From assembly GCA_003116975.1 (NCBI GenBank), contig BGKB01000026.1, forward strand, positions 1,079,237 to 1,143,236: 64,000 bases of DNA, given 5' to 3'. Under the pieces are notes generated by a model. It did no database searches. It was given only the letters and a program-made list of their open reading frames with translations, and had not been told where the DNA came from. Positions 38,778 through 48,808 of the stretch are shown here, one piece after another. How positions within the stretch are numbered: the first letter of the stretch is position 1; the number at the start of each line of letters is the position of its first letter. Both the position numbers and the translations under genes were made by a program. The DNA comes from Aurantiochytrium sp. KH105. Taxonomy: Eukaryota; Sar; Bigyra; Thraustochytrida; Thraustochytriidae.

Positions 38778-39517
38778 GCAGGCTCGCTCGCTCTCTGCAG
38801 CCATGCTTGGCTACTAGGGCTTGGTAGGCTTTAGAGAGGTCAAATCGAAAGAAACTGTCGCGCTCATGCGCGAGCCTTGCTCCTGCATCTAGCTGCGCGA
38901 GATGAAAAATAAAAAGCAAAGGTGGCGAGGAGGAGCATTCTTTGTTGCGAAGACGCCGCTGTCTTACTTACTGTTAGTCTAATGCCATCGCTCCCTGGAT
39001 CGCGTTTGCCTGCCGTCCAGGTTGCACCACAAACAACGGTCATTTTCCATACATGCGCATCAGAGACCCAGGCGTTTTTTTGGGTACAAATTCGTCGAAA
39101 GGTGGCGTAGACGTGTGTGTGCCACTTTTCGTTCACGGACATTGGCAGTGAGTTCTTTCGGCTGGCTACGGCTTTCGCCAGAAAGGGGCATTCGCCAAGG
39201 GACATATACATGCACGACCGTATGTGGCTGTGAGCCTGTCAAGTCCAGGGTTGTCAAGCCTGCATTGGCCGAGGGTGACGCCCATGCAGCACCAGCACCA
39301 GCAACCGCTGGCCTGCAAGCAGCCCACAATAATAAAAAATCCTTTGGTCAAGGCGACCGAGGAGCGGCGCCGACGCACTTGCGCGCGCGCGCGCGCGTGT
39401 GGCGCAGGGGACTGCGGTCGCGGTCGCGGACAAGGACACGGCCCCGAAGGAGCGAGGGGATCCGGCGCGGAGCCAAAAGTCTGGGCGGCAGCAAAGCGCA
39501 AGCAGCAGAAGCGAAGC

Positions 39518-41380
39518 ATGGAGGAAACGTTGCGGCGCGCGCTGCAACGGCGCGGCGCACCGCGTGGCGCTCGCGTCGAGGCTGGCGAAGGAGACTGGGC
39601 ACTTGTTGCGGCACCAGAAGAAGCGGGACTTGGGCCTCGGGGCGCTCGCGACTTTGACAGCTTGGACGAGGAGCTGCACAAGGTAGTGCACCTGCTCAGC
39701 GGCGTGCCTGGGTTCGCAGTGCCTGGCGCCAGAACAACGCGACCCGAGGACGCAGAGGGGCGTCAGCACCATGGCGACGACAATGGCGACGATCAGGACC
39801 GCATCTTTATCGAGCATGTTACTGCTGCGTTATCGACGGCGTTCACGACAGTGGCCAATTTCGAGCGAGATCCCAACTTTCGCAAACGCGCCAATATCAC
39901 CATGGAGGAATCCCTTGGCATGCGGAGCGAGGACGTTGTGAGCGGTTACCTTGCGCGTGATGCTGCTTGCTTGACACGTTTGCTGTATTTTGTAGCCGTA
40001 GACAGCGGGCTGCTGGACCCTCCTACCGCCTGTGAAGCGGACGCGACGCTCCATCGCGCATGGGAAGCGAGTGACGCGGGGGGCGATGATTCGCGCCGTG
40101 AGACGCTGCCAGAGATCCCATCGTCCTTTCTGGTGTGCGAACGTCGCGGAAATCGTGTACGGCAATGGGCGAACTCGAGGATGCAGCTTGGACCTGCAGC
40201 ATCTGCCGTTGCCGCCATTTTGGAAACGCTGGCACCTTCGCTACTCGAGCAAGACTGGGTTCAAGCGCTCTTGTCTGGACGGCAGAGCGCCGATATTGGC
40301 AAATCGACTCAGGGGAATGACGGCAGCGAGCTCGCTGCAGCAACAGCAGCAGGCGAGGGTGCGCCGGTGGCTCGGCATGTGGCATGGCACCAGGAAGCAT
40401 CTCAAGTGGCGATTATTTTGCAGGATGACAGCATGCGCGTTCTCGCCCTCGAGAACGGCGCGTGGCACGACCATGCGCGGGGCGCGATCACGCACGAGTT
40501 TCAGCACGGAGTCTCGTGTGTAGCATGGCAACCCATGAGCAGCGACGGGATCGCACTTGGATGCGCAACGGGTGTCTGTCTTTGGACTTCGGAGCTGCAG
40601 TGGATGGTGCATCTTGCATCCGATAGCCTTGGTGTAGGCTCTTTGGCGTGGAGCCCGAATGGCCGCTCGCTGGCGTGCGGAAGCGCCCGCAGCGGAGACG
40701 TGGTGCTCTGGGACGTTGGAAGCCGTACGCATGTTCGTTTGCAGCGCCTGCGCGGCGTGACGGATCGCTTGTTGTGGTCGCCAAATGGTGCGTACCTTTA
40801 TGCCGGCGCACGTGGCCTCGGTTTCCGCGTATGGGAGGCCAAGTCATGGGGATGTGAGCTTTGGTCAGATTTTGCACAAGAGGTGCAGGATGCGGCATGG
40901 TCAGGGGATGGCAAGACTTTGCTCGTTGCAACGGGGCCATCGACCTCCGCCAAGAGCGCAAAGGAGGATGAAAAGGCATCAGTCTTTGCCATTTCCTTTG
41001 TACACAAGCCTCCGGCCATTGGTGGTGTCCTCATTCCACTTGAACTGGATCTTTCGAGCTCGATTGGCCCTGCTGCGAGTCTCGGTCTTGGATCGGGTCG
41101 TGTTCGCGTAGCAGGCATGGCCTGGAACGAATCGAGTGACCGTCTCGCCATTCGATTCGTTGACGCGCCCGCGGTGGCCTTGTACGCTGCCCGCTGGGAC
41201 TCGCAGCTCGCGTTTTTCTTTTTAGGCTTTGTTTGGGGTCCGCCTGGCGCCGTGCCGTGTGAACTTGCATTCAAATCTTCCTTTGCGCCGGGCGCGCTTC
41301 TTATGGTTAATTACAGGTACTCTGACGGCTGCTCGGCGGTCCGTCTCGTGCCCCTGTACTTTGACAAGTCTCGATCCTAA
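39518..41380 (+). CDS. AAAS: ALADIN-type WD40 nucleoporin
   Basis: A 620-residue protein. I choose the ATG at 39518 (MEETLRRALQRRG); the frame is open further upstream, with another ATG at 39284. Beta-propeller repeats start near residue 280: ARHVAWHQEASQVAIILQDD, then VSCVAWQPMSSDGIALGCATG, VGSLAWSPNGRSLACGSARS, VTDRLLWSPNGAYLYAGARG and the characteristic FRVWEAKSWGCELW. The C-terminal region ends with GALLMVNYRYSDG...RLVPLYF, which also matches ALADIN. ALADIN sits in the nuclear pore complex, held there by NDC1, and takes part in selective protein import and spindle function. The protein is longer than human ALADIN (546 residues), mainly at the N-terminus. Confidence 0.87.
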   Translation: MEETLRRALQRRGAPRGARVEAGEGDWALVAAPEEAGLGPRGARDFDSLDEELHKVVHLLSGVPGFAVPGARTTRPEDAEGRQHHGDDNGDDQDRIFIEHVTAALSTAFTTVANFERDPNFRKRANITMEESLGMRSEDVVSGYLARDAACLTRLLYFVAVDSGLLDPPTACEADATLHRAWEASDAGGDDSRRETLPEIPSSFLVCERRGNRVRQWANSRMQLGPAASAVAAILETLAPSLLEQDWVQALLSGRQSADIGKSTQGNDGSELAAATAAGEGAPVARHVAWHQEASQVAIILQDDSMRVLALENGAWHDHARGAITHEFQHGVSCVAWQPMSSDGIALGCATGVCLWTSELQWMVHLASDSLGVGSLAWSPNGRSLACGSARSGDVVLWDVGSRTHVRLQRLRGVTDRLLWSPNGAYLYAGARGLGFRVWEAKSWGCELWSDFAQEVQDAAWSGDGKTLLVATGPSTSAKSAKEDEKASVFAISFVHKPPAIGGVLIPLELDLSSSIGPAASLGLGSGRVRVAGMAWNESSDRLAIRFVDAPAVALYAARWDSQLAFFFLGFVWGPPGAVPCELAFKSSFAPGALLMVNYRYSDGCSAVRLVPLYFDKSRS

Positions 41381-42064
41381 AGAATTGTTTCCTCTCTTTT
41401 TGTTCTCTCCTTTTGAATGGTTCCGAAGAAGCCCCCTGACGTCTTTTTCTTCACTTGCTATACCATTTGCATTTCTTTGCAGAAAAAGCAAGGCAATGAG
41501 CATGCAAGGTCGAAAACGTGATGGAAAAAGATAAGTAGAAGAAGATGTGAACTGATTTTTAAAAACATCAAATACGAAGCCAGCATTGAAGCCAGCAATG
41601 GGAAGAACAGCAAATAGCAATGAGACATCGTGCCTGCATCCACGAGCACAAACACACACACACACTGACCCATTACTTAAAAGCCACAGAATCACAATCG
41701 CGTACCTTGCCTGTCGAAACCGTAGCACCAAAGACCAACGCTTTGGTCATGTACAGCGACCTCTTTCACAAAGACTTTGGGACTGAGCGCAAGGATTGCG
41801 ACCTCTGTCACTTTTCACAAAGGGATCGCTGCTTTTTAGCACATGCACAACGACCTTTTTTCCTTTGCCAAGGTCTATTGCTCAAGACCTTGAACTGAAA
41901 GCGCGGCGAGCTTTTCACCCTCAATCCAGACCAACTCTGGAGGCGCAGCGACCTTTTCCTTTCGTTGGCGTTTGCGAAGCTGAAGGGCCGCTGCCTCAAG
42001 TAAATCGGAGAGCTAGATTTATTGCTCAAGACCTTGAACTGAAAGCGCGGCGAGCTTTTCACCC
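41381..42064. other. Convergent intergenic, ALADIN / EF-hand
   Basis: About 680 bp. It contains a CA run (about 41648-41664) and, at 41877-42014, a duplicate of the 3' end of the EF-hand gene, listed separately. Confidence 0.6.
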
Positions 42065-42159
42065 TCAATCAAGACCAAACTCTGGAGGCGCAGCGACCTT
42101 TTCCTTTCGTTGGCGTTTGCGAAGCTGAAGAGCCGCTGCCTCGAGTAAATCAGAGAGCT
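41877..42159. repeat. Tandem duplication of the EF-hand gene 3' end (about 140-bp unit)
   Basis: The unit at 41877-42014 is repeated at 42021-42159, an offset of 144 bp that becomes 145 after a one-base indel. The right copy contains the last codons and stop of the EF-hand gene. The left copy lies just downstream and would encode the same C-terminus in another frame. Identity is above 90% by eye, so the event is fairly recent. Confidence 0.92.
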
Positions 42160-43303
42160 CGTCAAAGATTGACATTGTGCTGGGACTCTTGGTCGCCCAT
42201 TGGCGGAAAAGATCGAGCGAGAGCCCGACACCGCCCTCGGGGTCAAGACCGAGCGATTGCCACGCTGCATTGGCGAAAAAGGAGTGATCGCCGCGGCGTA
42301 ATGCCACCTTGAAGCGAATGAGCGGTCCGCCCTCGAGAATTTGTAAAACCTCACGCGTCGCTTCACGAAAGGCCTCGGTGAGTGAGGCCCGCCGCTTGGC
42401 TGTGTTTTTGTGGTTTTCAAAGGCCTCAATGTGCGCGCGACAGTTTTCTCGGGTTCGCTGCGACACGTTGACCTGAGAAGGCGCATTTACTTCAAGAAAG
42501 GTGTTGTAAATGGTGCGAGCGTCGTCGACGGTGAGTAGGTATCCGCGTCGCGACCCCGAGGCCTCGAGGTCAGCCATGTAGCCAGAGGCTTCGAGAAAGC
42601 TGAGGAGCTCCTCGCAGTGCTCGCGCTGGACGTATGACTCAAAGGCTTCGTAGCCGCCCTCCATGCGCAAGAGGTTTGCCAACTTGCCGCCGATGAGGGA
42701 GGACATCATTTCATTGAACTCGCGCCGTGAGAGGGCCTCGTCTCGGTTGGTATCAAAGAGGCGGAAGGCAAGCTCGATGTGGTCCTTGACGGACCCGCGA
42801 AAGGTGATGAAGCCAAAGGCGACGGTGAACTCTTCGAGGCCTATTTCTCCGTCGGCGTCGGCGTCAAAGAGTTTGAAGATCATGTCGAAGAGCTCCTCGT
42901 CAAAGGCGGTCCCATCCTGCCGAAAGTACTTGATGAACGCTGCGCGCGGGACGCGGCCGCCGCCGTCCTGCTCGTCCTGAGGGAGGACCTCGGTTCCCCG
43001 AAACTCGCGGAGGAGCACTTGGAAATGCTCTTCGAGGGTGACCTTGGTCTTGCGGCCGAGACTACTCTGCTCCTGACGCATCCAGTTGAGCTGGCGCCTG
43101 GTGACGGTCTTGTCGCCTGGCATCAGACTCCCGCGTCCCTCTTCCTCCCACTCTTCCTCGAAGTCCTCGAAGCCATCGTAGCTTTCGTCTTCGACGCGAC
43201 TACTACTCGGGGCGACGCGGCTGTTGGTCCTGTCGGGCATGGCCTGCTGGCCGAGTGCCTTGTTATTTGCGCCGGCGGCAGGCGCCGACATGCAATCGCC
43301 CAT
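42065..43303 (-). CDS. EF-hand calcium-binding protein
   Basis: A 412-residue protein from the ATG at 43303 (MGDCMSAPAAG). Two canonical EF-hand loops are seen: residues 147-158 (DADADGEIGLEE) and 184-195 (DTNRDEALSRRE), each with Asp at position 1 and Glu at position 12. Before them lie helical segments (NWMRQEQSSLGRKTKVTLEE, about 73-92) and a degenerate EF-like segment (FIKYFRQDGTAFDEE). After them come about 200 residues of predicted helices without a known catalytic domain. The Met-Gly start with Cys4 resembles N-myristoylated and palmitoylated calcium sensors. The frame is open far upstream of this ATG, but that extension is GC-rich and repetitive and unlikely to be coding. Confidence 0.8.
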   Translation of the reverse strand: MGDCMSAPAAGANNKALGQQAMPDRTNSRVAPSSSRVEDESYDGFEDFEEEWEEEGRGSLMPGDKTVTRRQLNWMRQEQSSLGRKTKVTLEEHFQVLLREFRGTEVLPQDEQDGGGRVPRAAFIKYFRQDGTAFDEELFDMIFKLFDADADGEIGLEEFTVAFGFITFRGSVKDHIELAFRLFDTNRDEALSRREFNEMMSSLIGGKLANLLRMEGGYEAFESYVQREHCEELLSFLEASGYMADLEASGSRRGYLLTVDDARTIYNTFLEVNAPSQVNVSQRTRENCRAHIEAFENHKNTAKRRASLTEAFREATREVLQILEGGPLIRFKVALRRGDHSFFANAAWQSLGLDPEGGVGLSLDLFRQWATKSPSTMSIFDELSDLLEAAALQLRKRQRKEKVAAPPEFGLD

Positions 43304-43462
43304 GGTTGGCCTGACGACTCGCTCCTCGTCCCCGCGAGTTGCAGGATTGCGGCGAAGATTGCCGTGAAGACGGCTCGGCACGACAGTTGCTTGCGCCAAA
43401 GCCAGCCGCGCCAACCAGCAGGCATGCGCCACTGCAGCGAGGTGGCACGAGGCCCCTTTCCC

Positions 43463-43505
43463 CCCTTTGAGTCGCGTCGCGTCGCGTCGCGTCGCGTCGC
43501 GTCGA
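43463..43505 (-). repeat. GTCGC pentanucleotide tract upstream of EF-hand gene
   Basis: Seven to eight GTCGC units; on the sense strand of the EF-hand gene they read GCGAC. Confidence 0.9.
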
Positions 43506-45667
43506 GCCGAGTCGAGCGAGCAAGCGTTTACGGGCCTGTCTCGGAGCAGGTCGCGCGGCCCGCGTGCCTGGTCTCGTCCCGTCTCGTCCCGCTGCGAGTG
43601 TCTGAGTGCCTGTCTGTCTGGGCCGGGCCTGCGCCGGTCTTGACCGCCGCAGCGCCGGAGCGAGGGGAAGAGAGAGAGAGAGTTCGTATTCTGGTCGAGT
43701 TCGATGGGTCGAGCGACCGTCCGAGCGAGCGAGCGATCGTCCGAGCGAAGGAGATGGAGAGACGGGCCTGCAGTGCAGCTAGCTAGCTGCCTGGAAAGGA
43801 GCGTGGCGTGCGTTTGGTCGTAGATCTGATTGTGTGTTTGTCTGGGCGGTGGTGGCTGGCTGGCTGGCTGGCTGGTGCGGCGCGGCGCGGCGCGGCGAGG
43901 CGAGGCGAGGCGAGGCGAGGCGGCGCATACCGCAGCAGCGGGGCGGCTCAGGGGGAGCAGGAACTCGAAGGCCGGAGGAAGGAAGCAACGAAGAAAAGGA
44001 GACAGGAAGGAAGGAAGAGTGGGAGCAAGGAAGACAGACGCCGGCGAAAACAGACCCCGCAGTTGGACTCTCGTCTGTCCGTTTGCTTGTTGCTCGTCGC
44101 TGTCGCGTCTGCGTGTCGTAGGCCGCTCCAGCTGGCTGGCCGCGGTCGCCACCGCGCCGAGCCGAGCCGCGCCGAGCTGGCGGGCCGGACGGCCAAGGCG
44201 GCCGGCCTGGCTGCGGTGTAGCTGGCTGGCTGGCTGGCTGGCTGGCCAGGTCGCTGTCGAGGCGCGCGGGACGAGTATTTATGGAGAGGCGGCAAGATAA
44301 CTTCAACAGCCACCAGCCATGGCAGCTGCAGAAGACAACATGCATGCAAGCATGAGTATGCGCTATAAATCATTGCGCAGCGCGTGCATACCTCCCTGCG
44401 CCCGGCCAGCCAGCCAGCCAGCCACATGGCACATGGCCAGCTGCAGCTGGGAGTCCGTATGCCTGAACACTGGTGGCGCGCAGCTGCCTGCGGACCCTGC
44501 CCTGCCCTGCCTCGCCTCGCCTCTGCCGCGCGCAGCGGCCGCCGACCGCGATGCCGACCGCGACAGCGATGGCAGGCGAGCAGCAACGATCGACAGCGCG
44601 CAGGAACGATCGGCTGTTTTGGGCGCAACAGGGCATGCGTGGCGTGACGTCTGGCTCCTGCCCGGGTCTTCCGCCCTGCATGGGGCGCGAGCAGAGCTGC
44701 AGCAGACAGGCGAAGAAAGAAAGAAAGAAAGCAAGCAAGAAAGAAACACAGCGCGCGCACCGCACGCGACGGGTGGCGAATCGGGGGACCGTGACGAGTG
44801 CGCTGCGCGGCCTGACAGTGAAAGTGTTGGTGAGCAGCACGCAGAAAGCAAAAAGCAGCCGAAAGCAGAAAGCAAAGCAGCACGTGCACGAGTGGGCGTA
44901 CTCGCGGACGGAGGTGTGCGGCAGACAGGCACGCGCACACGCGGCCAGCCAAGGAGGGAGGCGCCGGGCGTCCGCGCGCGGACCTCCCGGGGCGCGCGGG
45001 AGACTCCCTCCGCCCGCGACGGCCGCTGGGCTCGCTGTCGCTTGCGCAGGCCTGCGTGCGAGGAGGAGCGACAGCGAGCGCGACTGCGAAGAGCGGCACG
45101 GGTTATTACGGTCAAGGATTCATGTCAATTCGAAGGCAGCAGCAGGGGGAGAACGAACTCCGGCGGGCCGCGCAGGTGAGGAAAGCAGCGGGAGCAAGCG
45201 GCGGCCTGGCCGCTGGCTCGAGAAAACACGAAGAAGGAAGGCAAGGCGGCGAGCAAAGTGTGGTCGGTTTCAAGTTCTTGACTGCCACTCGCCAGAGGCA
45301 AAAGGAGCTAGCAGCTACGTATTACCAGCGCCGCTGCCAACAGCGAGGTTGGCTCCACCAAAGTGCGAGACCGCAGTGCATAGAGCCCCGTTCCCGCAGC
45401 TGGAAAGGGCCCGGCAGGCCGGCAGGCAGGCAAGGGGAAGGGAGGGCTCCACAGCCGCAGCCGCTGCCCATTTCCTCCCCACATCATGCCCCACACGTCC
45501 AGGCTCCAGCGCGCCGGGGAACGCGTGCGAGCCCCGCCGAGGAAGGCGAGGGCGACGGCGAAGGCGACAGCGAGGGCGACAGCGAGGGCGCGAACGTGCA
45601 CTGCGCAGAGAAGGGCGGCCGTGCGCGGCGGGGCAAGAGCAGCGGCAGGGGCCGCGCGGGGAGGAGG

Positions 45668-45668
45668 A

Positions 45669-45718
<50 letters not shown>

Positions 45719-45722
45719 AGGC
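45668..45722. repeat. CTG trinucleotide repeat
   Basis: About 17 uninterrupted CTG units in non-coding DNA. Confidence 0.95.
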
Positions 45723-46103
45723 TGCTCTGCGGCAGGGCGGCGGCGGAGGAGGGTGCCGGGTGCTGGCGAGCCGGGGAGTCCCGGGCCGGAGGAAGAAAGG
45801 GGCGTACGGGCCAGGGAGGGAGGGAAGCGCGCTCGCACCCTGGAGCCATGGCCAGCCAGGCCAGGAGGAGTTCCGTCCATGCAGCGTGAGGACGCATGCA
45901 GCCAGATGCGTGCACCATGTTTTCGTGCGTGCAGAGCAGGACGGGGCGCGCTCAGGCTGCGCGAGGCAAAGGACGAGGGGGGTGATGCGTTGAAGCCAGG
46001 AACCGTCTTGCTTGGAGAGACTTGCTCGGAGACGAGACGCCGCGAGACAAAATTATACAACGACCAGAAGGACGAACTTGAAGAAGAACTTCTGGAGCAT
46101 CTA

Positions 46104-46105
<2 letters not shown>

Positions 46106-46138
<33 letters not shown>
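46106..46138. repeat. GCT trinucleotide repeat
   Basis: About ten GCT units, 30 bp of pure repeat, in a region with no supported gene. Confidence 0.9.
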
Positions 46139-46434
46139 CCGGCCGGCCACGGCTGTCAGTGCAGCCTGCATAGCGACGCGGGCGGTGACGGCGGCGACGA
46201 CGGCGGCATGAGGGCCGCTCGGGCGAGCAGCTGCAGCCTGTGCTGGCTGTGATCAGGCCGCGTGCAGAGGCGAACTTGAAATGGGCCGGGAGAACGAACG
46301 GCCAGGAAAGCGGCCCGTGCCAGGAAACGACGGTGGCACGCGCCTGATCTCCGCCAGACCAACGATCGGCCAACGCGACCTCCCTATGACCGGGCACTTT
46401 TATCATCGCGGCTACCGGCGCTGGTCGCTTTGAC

Positions 46435-46930
46435 ATCGATCCCCAAGTTCATGCGGCCACGAGTGCTTGCGCCAATAGCAAAACGAGAGGCGCCATGTCG
46501 TCAAGGTGGTAGCCTTCTCTTGGACCTCGGGCAGGCGAAAATGAATTAAGTGGTGAAAAGGACCTCGTTTGTCGACACGGGCTGCTGCTTTTTCGCGTAG
46601 CGAGATAAAGGTCGAAGGGCATCAACGTCATGCGAGGAGACCTAGCTGGCGCTGTGCGGTGAAAGTATGTGTAGTCGGCAATGGCTCACTTGCTGATGAA
46701 CTTGTACACTGAGCTCTCGAGGCATGCTGCGGCCAGCGTCGAGTGCGCTGCTTGGTCGCCAACGATCTTACTCTCTCCTTTTTGGCGTCCCTCAGCTAGG
46801 CAGGCCAGAGGCAACTCTTGAATGTCTTTCTGCGGATCAGCCATATGAGCTCGTGTGTAAAGTGGACATCTTCGTCGATGCCAGACACGGTTGCTGCCAG
46901 CCTTGCCAAAACCTTGAACCTTCTTGACTT
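46435..46930. repeat. Dispersed 0.5-kb repeat, copy 1
   Basis: The left end (ATCGATCCCCAAGTTCATGC, continuing GGCCACGA) is identical to that of the copy at 57785. The right end (GCCTTGCCAAAA.CTTGAA) also matches. The two are direct repeats 11.35 kb apart. Confidence 0.85.
46449..46928 (-). CDS. Unrecognised gene family, copy 1 (two 3'-terminal exons)
   Basis: I infer two exons: about 46690-46928 (239 nt) and 46449-46641 (193 nt), separated by a 48-bp intron beginning GTGAGC and ending CTAG. The join keeps frame, 144 codons in all counting the stop. The first exon encodes FGKAG...RV..RR.CPLYTR...ADPQ.D.Q..PLAC, shared with the copy at 57799-58283 over 79 codons without an indel. The second ends DDMAPLVLLLAQALVAA. 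Substitutions between copies are mostly conservative, which favours coding. I do not recognise the family. The 5' end is not found, so this may be a partial gene or a fragment of a mobile element. In this copy the acceptor position of copy 2 (CAG) reads CAT, so a nearby AG must be used or the copy is dead. Confidence 0.4.
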
Positions 46931-48195
46931 CTGGCACGCTCAAGCTAACGTTACATTCCGACGTTGCTGTTTGACGATGAGGCAACCTTGGCGACCATTT
47001 TGATCAGCAAGCAAAGCGCCTCATTTGCGATCGATCGATGAAGGATGCTCAGAGCTGTAGGAAATGCTCCTCATTTCATTACGAAAATGCTGATGAAGCG
47101 AATGTCGGCCTCCTTTGAAATTTGAATGCGCGCCTGGAGATCGTTTCTGCGCGTGTGAGCAGTGGAAGGCGGAGGAACTTTTGCATGATTGACTGTTTTC
47201 CTTTCGTCGCTCCTCACAATGGTTGCCAGTTGCAGAGAAGGCAATTGCCAAAGAGACGATGTCAGTCTTGCTCAATTAATTTCCGCGGCGGCGACTCGAG
47301 CTTTAGAAGCTTCCTCGCCCGCCGTCACGTTCACTCGCTGAAGTGAATTCACGCACCGCGGATACGCGCGCATTCCCGTTCTTGCTGCTCGCAGAGCGCG
47401 CGTCCGCGACTGCAGGCGACAATCGGACCGGCCGCCTCGGGTGTAGCTCCGCTGTGCATGTGGCCGCCCGGCCGGGTCGCCGCGTGTTTGCAGCTGCCAG
47501 ACAATGAGATGGACCCCCAGCGTCGTACAACTTGCAAAGTAGCTCGCCATTTGCGTTGCGCAGAATGCAAGTAAAGCGCGTGATGGTTTTTTTGCAGCCT
47601 GACAGTAAGAAAAAGAAGACACATTCGCGATTGAGAGCACGTGCGCTTTCAGCTGTTCGCGTGTGGCATGCGGCGCGCGTGGCATTTGAAAAAGGTAAAT
47701 CGCTTGCGTGTGCCCCGCGTATGCGCGCGTGCGCCGTACGGTCCATCATGGCGCGACTGCAGTGAGTGAGCATCCTCTTCTCTACGTCACTTCCGACGTG
47801 TGCTCAACGCCGTACGAAGGGGGGAAGCCAGAATAAGCATGCACGCACGAGAGCAGCTTGGTAACAGACGTCGTGGTCTCAAGCAAAGATTGCCCTCACC
47901 GATAGCAATCATTGAGCTTCAAGGGTCAGTTACGCAGATCTTTGCCGAAATCTCTAGCTCATTCGCTCATTCGGAGCAAAAAGTCCGCCGAGGTTTACGT
48001 TTACTTTGTTACACTACCACCGCACCCAGTTTGACCTTCCCAGCTCTAGCTTCAATGCTCCTGCATTGCTACGTATCGCAACTCCTCATCATCGTGCGAA
48101 GACTCGCAGAGGTCATTTGAAAGCCGGAGCGCTCGGTCTGCAAGCTACAATTTGCTTTTCGAAGTTTTGTTGCCCAAGCTCGGCAAATCCGGCAA

Positions 48196-48316
48196 AAAAA
48201 ATTGCAAAAAAAAAAACATTTAACACCGGGACTTCGCGTGCAGTCCCCTACAAAATGGTAAAAAAAAAAAAAAAAAAAAAAACATTCAACACCGGGACTT
48301 CGCGTGCAGTCCCCTA
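48196..48316 (-). repeat. Two tandem hairpin plus T-tract units
   Basis: Read on the minus strand, each unit is a stem (GGGACT...AGTCCC, 8-nt loop GCACGCGA), then CGGTGTTRAATG, then a T run (about 23 T in the unit at 48258-48316, about 10 in the unit at 48196-48254). The period is 62 bp. On the plus strand this is an A run followed by CATTYAACACCGGGACTTCG. Confidence 0.85.
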
Positions 48317-48747
48317 TCACACTACTAACCCGGCCCTACGTGACTTTTCTGCTCAGTGCGAATGAGATGAGGAGTTGCCCACGTGGTATGATCGAATGTG
48401 GAATGCAATGGCGGCTGCGTAGTCATAAACATGTATGCACTTTTCGCGGGAAGAGTGACGCAGAGAAGACAGGGCTTTTTGTTGGCATGGCGCTGAGGAA
48501 AGCGTCGTGTTGAGAAATGCCCTAGGTATTGCATTCGTTTTAGATATTGCGCCGCTTTAGCGACGAGCTCATGCCCATCTCCTAGAGGCCTATCTCCTGC
48601 AGCATTTGACAGACCCTGTTTGTGGAAGGGCCCCTTCGTGGAGGTCACCGCGAAGCTCCACAGCTAAAGTAGCCCGCCCGGAAGGACCCTCGCCACCTCT
48701 TCAGGAAGGCGATGGCGGCGTCATGATCTTTATTATCTTTCGAATCC

Positions 48748-48808
48748 AGATCCGCTGCGCAGGAGATCCGCTGCGCAGGAGATCCGCTGCGAAGGAGATC
48801 CGCTGCGG
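48748..48808. repeat. 16-bp tandem repeat, four units
   Basis: AGATCCGCTGCGCAGG repeats three times from 48748 (the third with one change), followed by a partial fourth unit. Confidence 0.92.

Larger units (their letters stand above)
37148..39517. other. Intergenic, CCCH upstream / ALADIN upstream
   Basis: About 2.4 kb between divergent genes. GC-rich sequence runs to 37.9 kb, then a GAAA tract (37978-38072), a GGAT tract (38450-38502) and a CT tract (38737-38775). A short plus-strand candidate exon begins at the ATG at 38303 (MRYDFAKEMTGSMSSIKEAV), ending at a GTGAGT donor-like site near 38361. A minus-strand GTAAGT site lies near 38970. Neither is strong enough to call as a gene. Confidence 0.4.
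43304..46434. other. Repeat-rich stretch without supported genes
   Basis: About 3.1 kb. A GTCGC pentanucleotide tract (about 43463-43505) lies 160 bp upstream of the EF-hand start. Then GGCT and GGCGC/GGCGA tracts (43849-43922), a GGCT run (44221-44245) with an inverted AGCC run (about 44404-44422), a CTG run (45668-45722) and a GCT run (about 46106-46138). Long open frames occur on both strands but have repeat-driven composition and no recognisable domain. Confidence 0.5.

Noticed and set aside
38864-39211. 115-codon minus-strand frame upstream of ALADIN
   Set aside because: No domain, and it contains the GTAAGT site that would interrupt it; it could at most be leader sequence of the CCCH gene.
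43304-44152. N-terminal extension of the EF-hand frame by 283 residues
   Set aside because: The extension covers a GTCGC tract and Ser/Pro/Arg-rich low-complexity sequence; MGDC at 43303 is a better start.
44473-45993. 506-codon plus-strand frame, with overlapping frames on the other strand
   Set aside because: Basic, Ala/Arg-rich, crosses a CTG run, and shows no domain; similar frames occur in all neighbouring registers.
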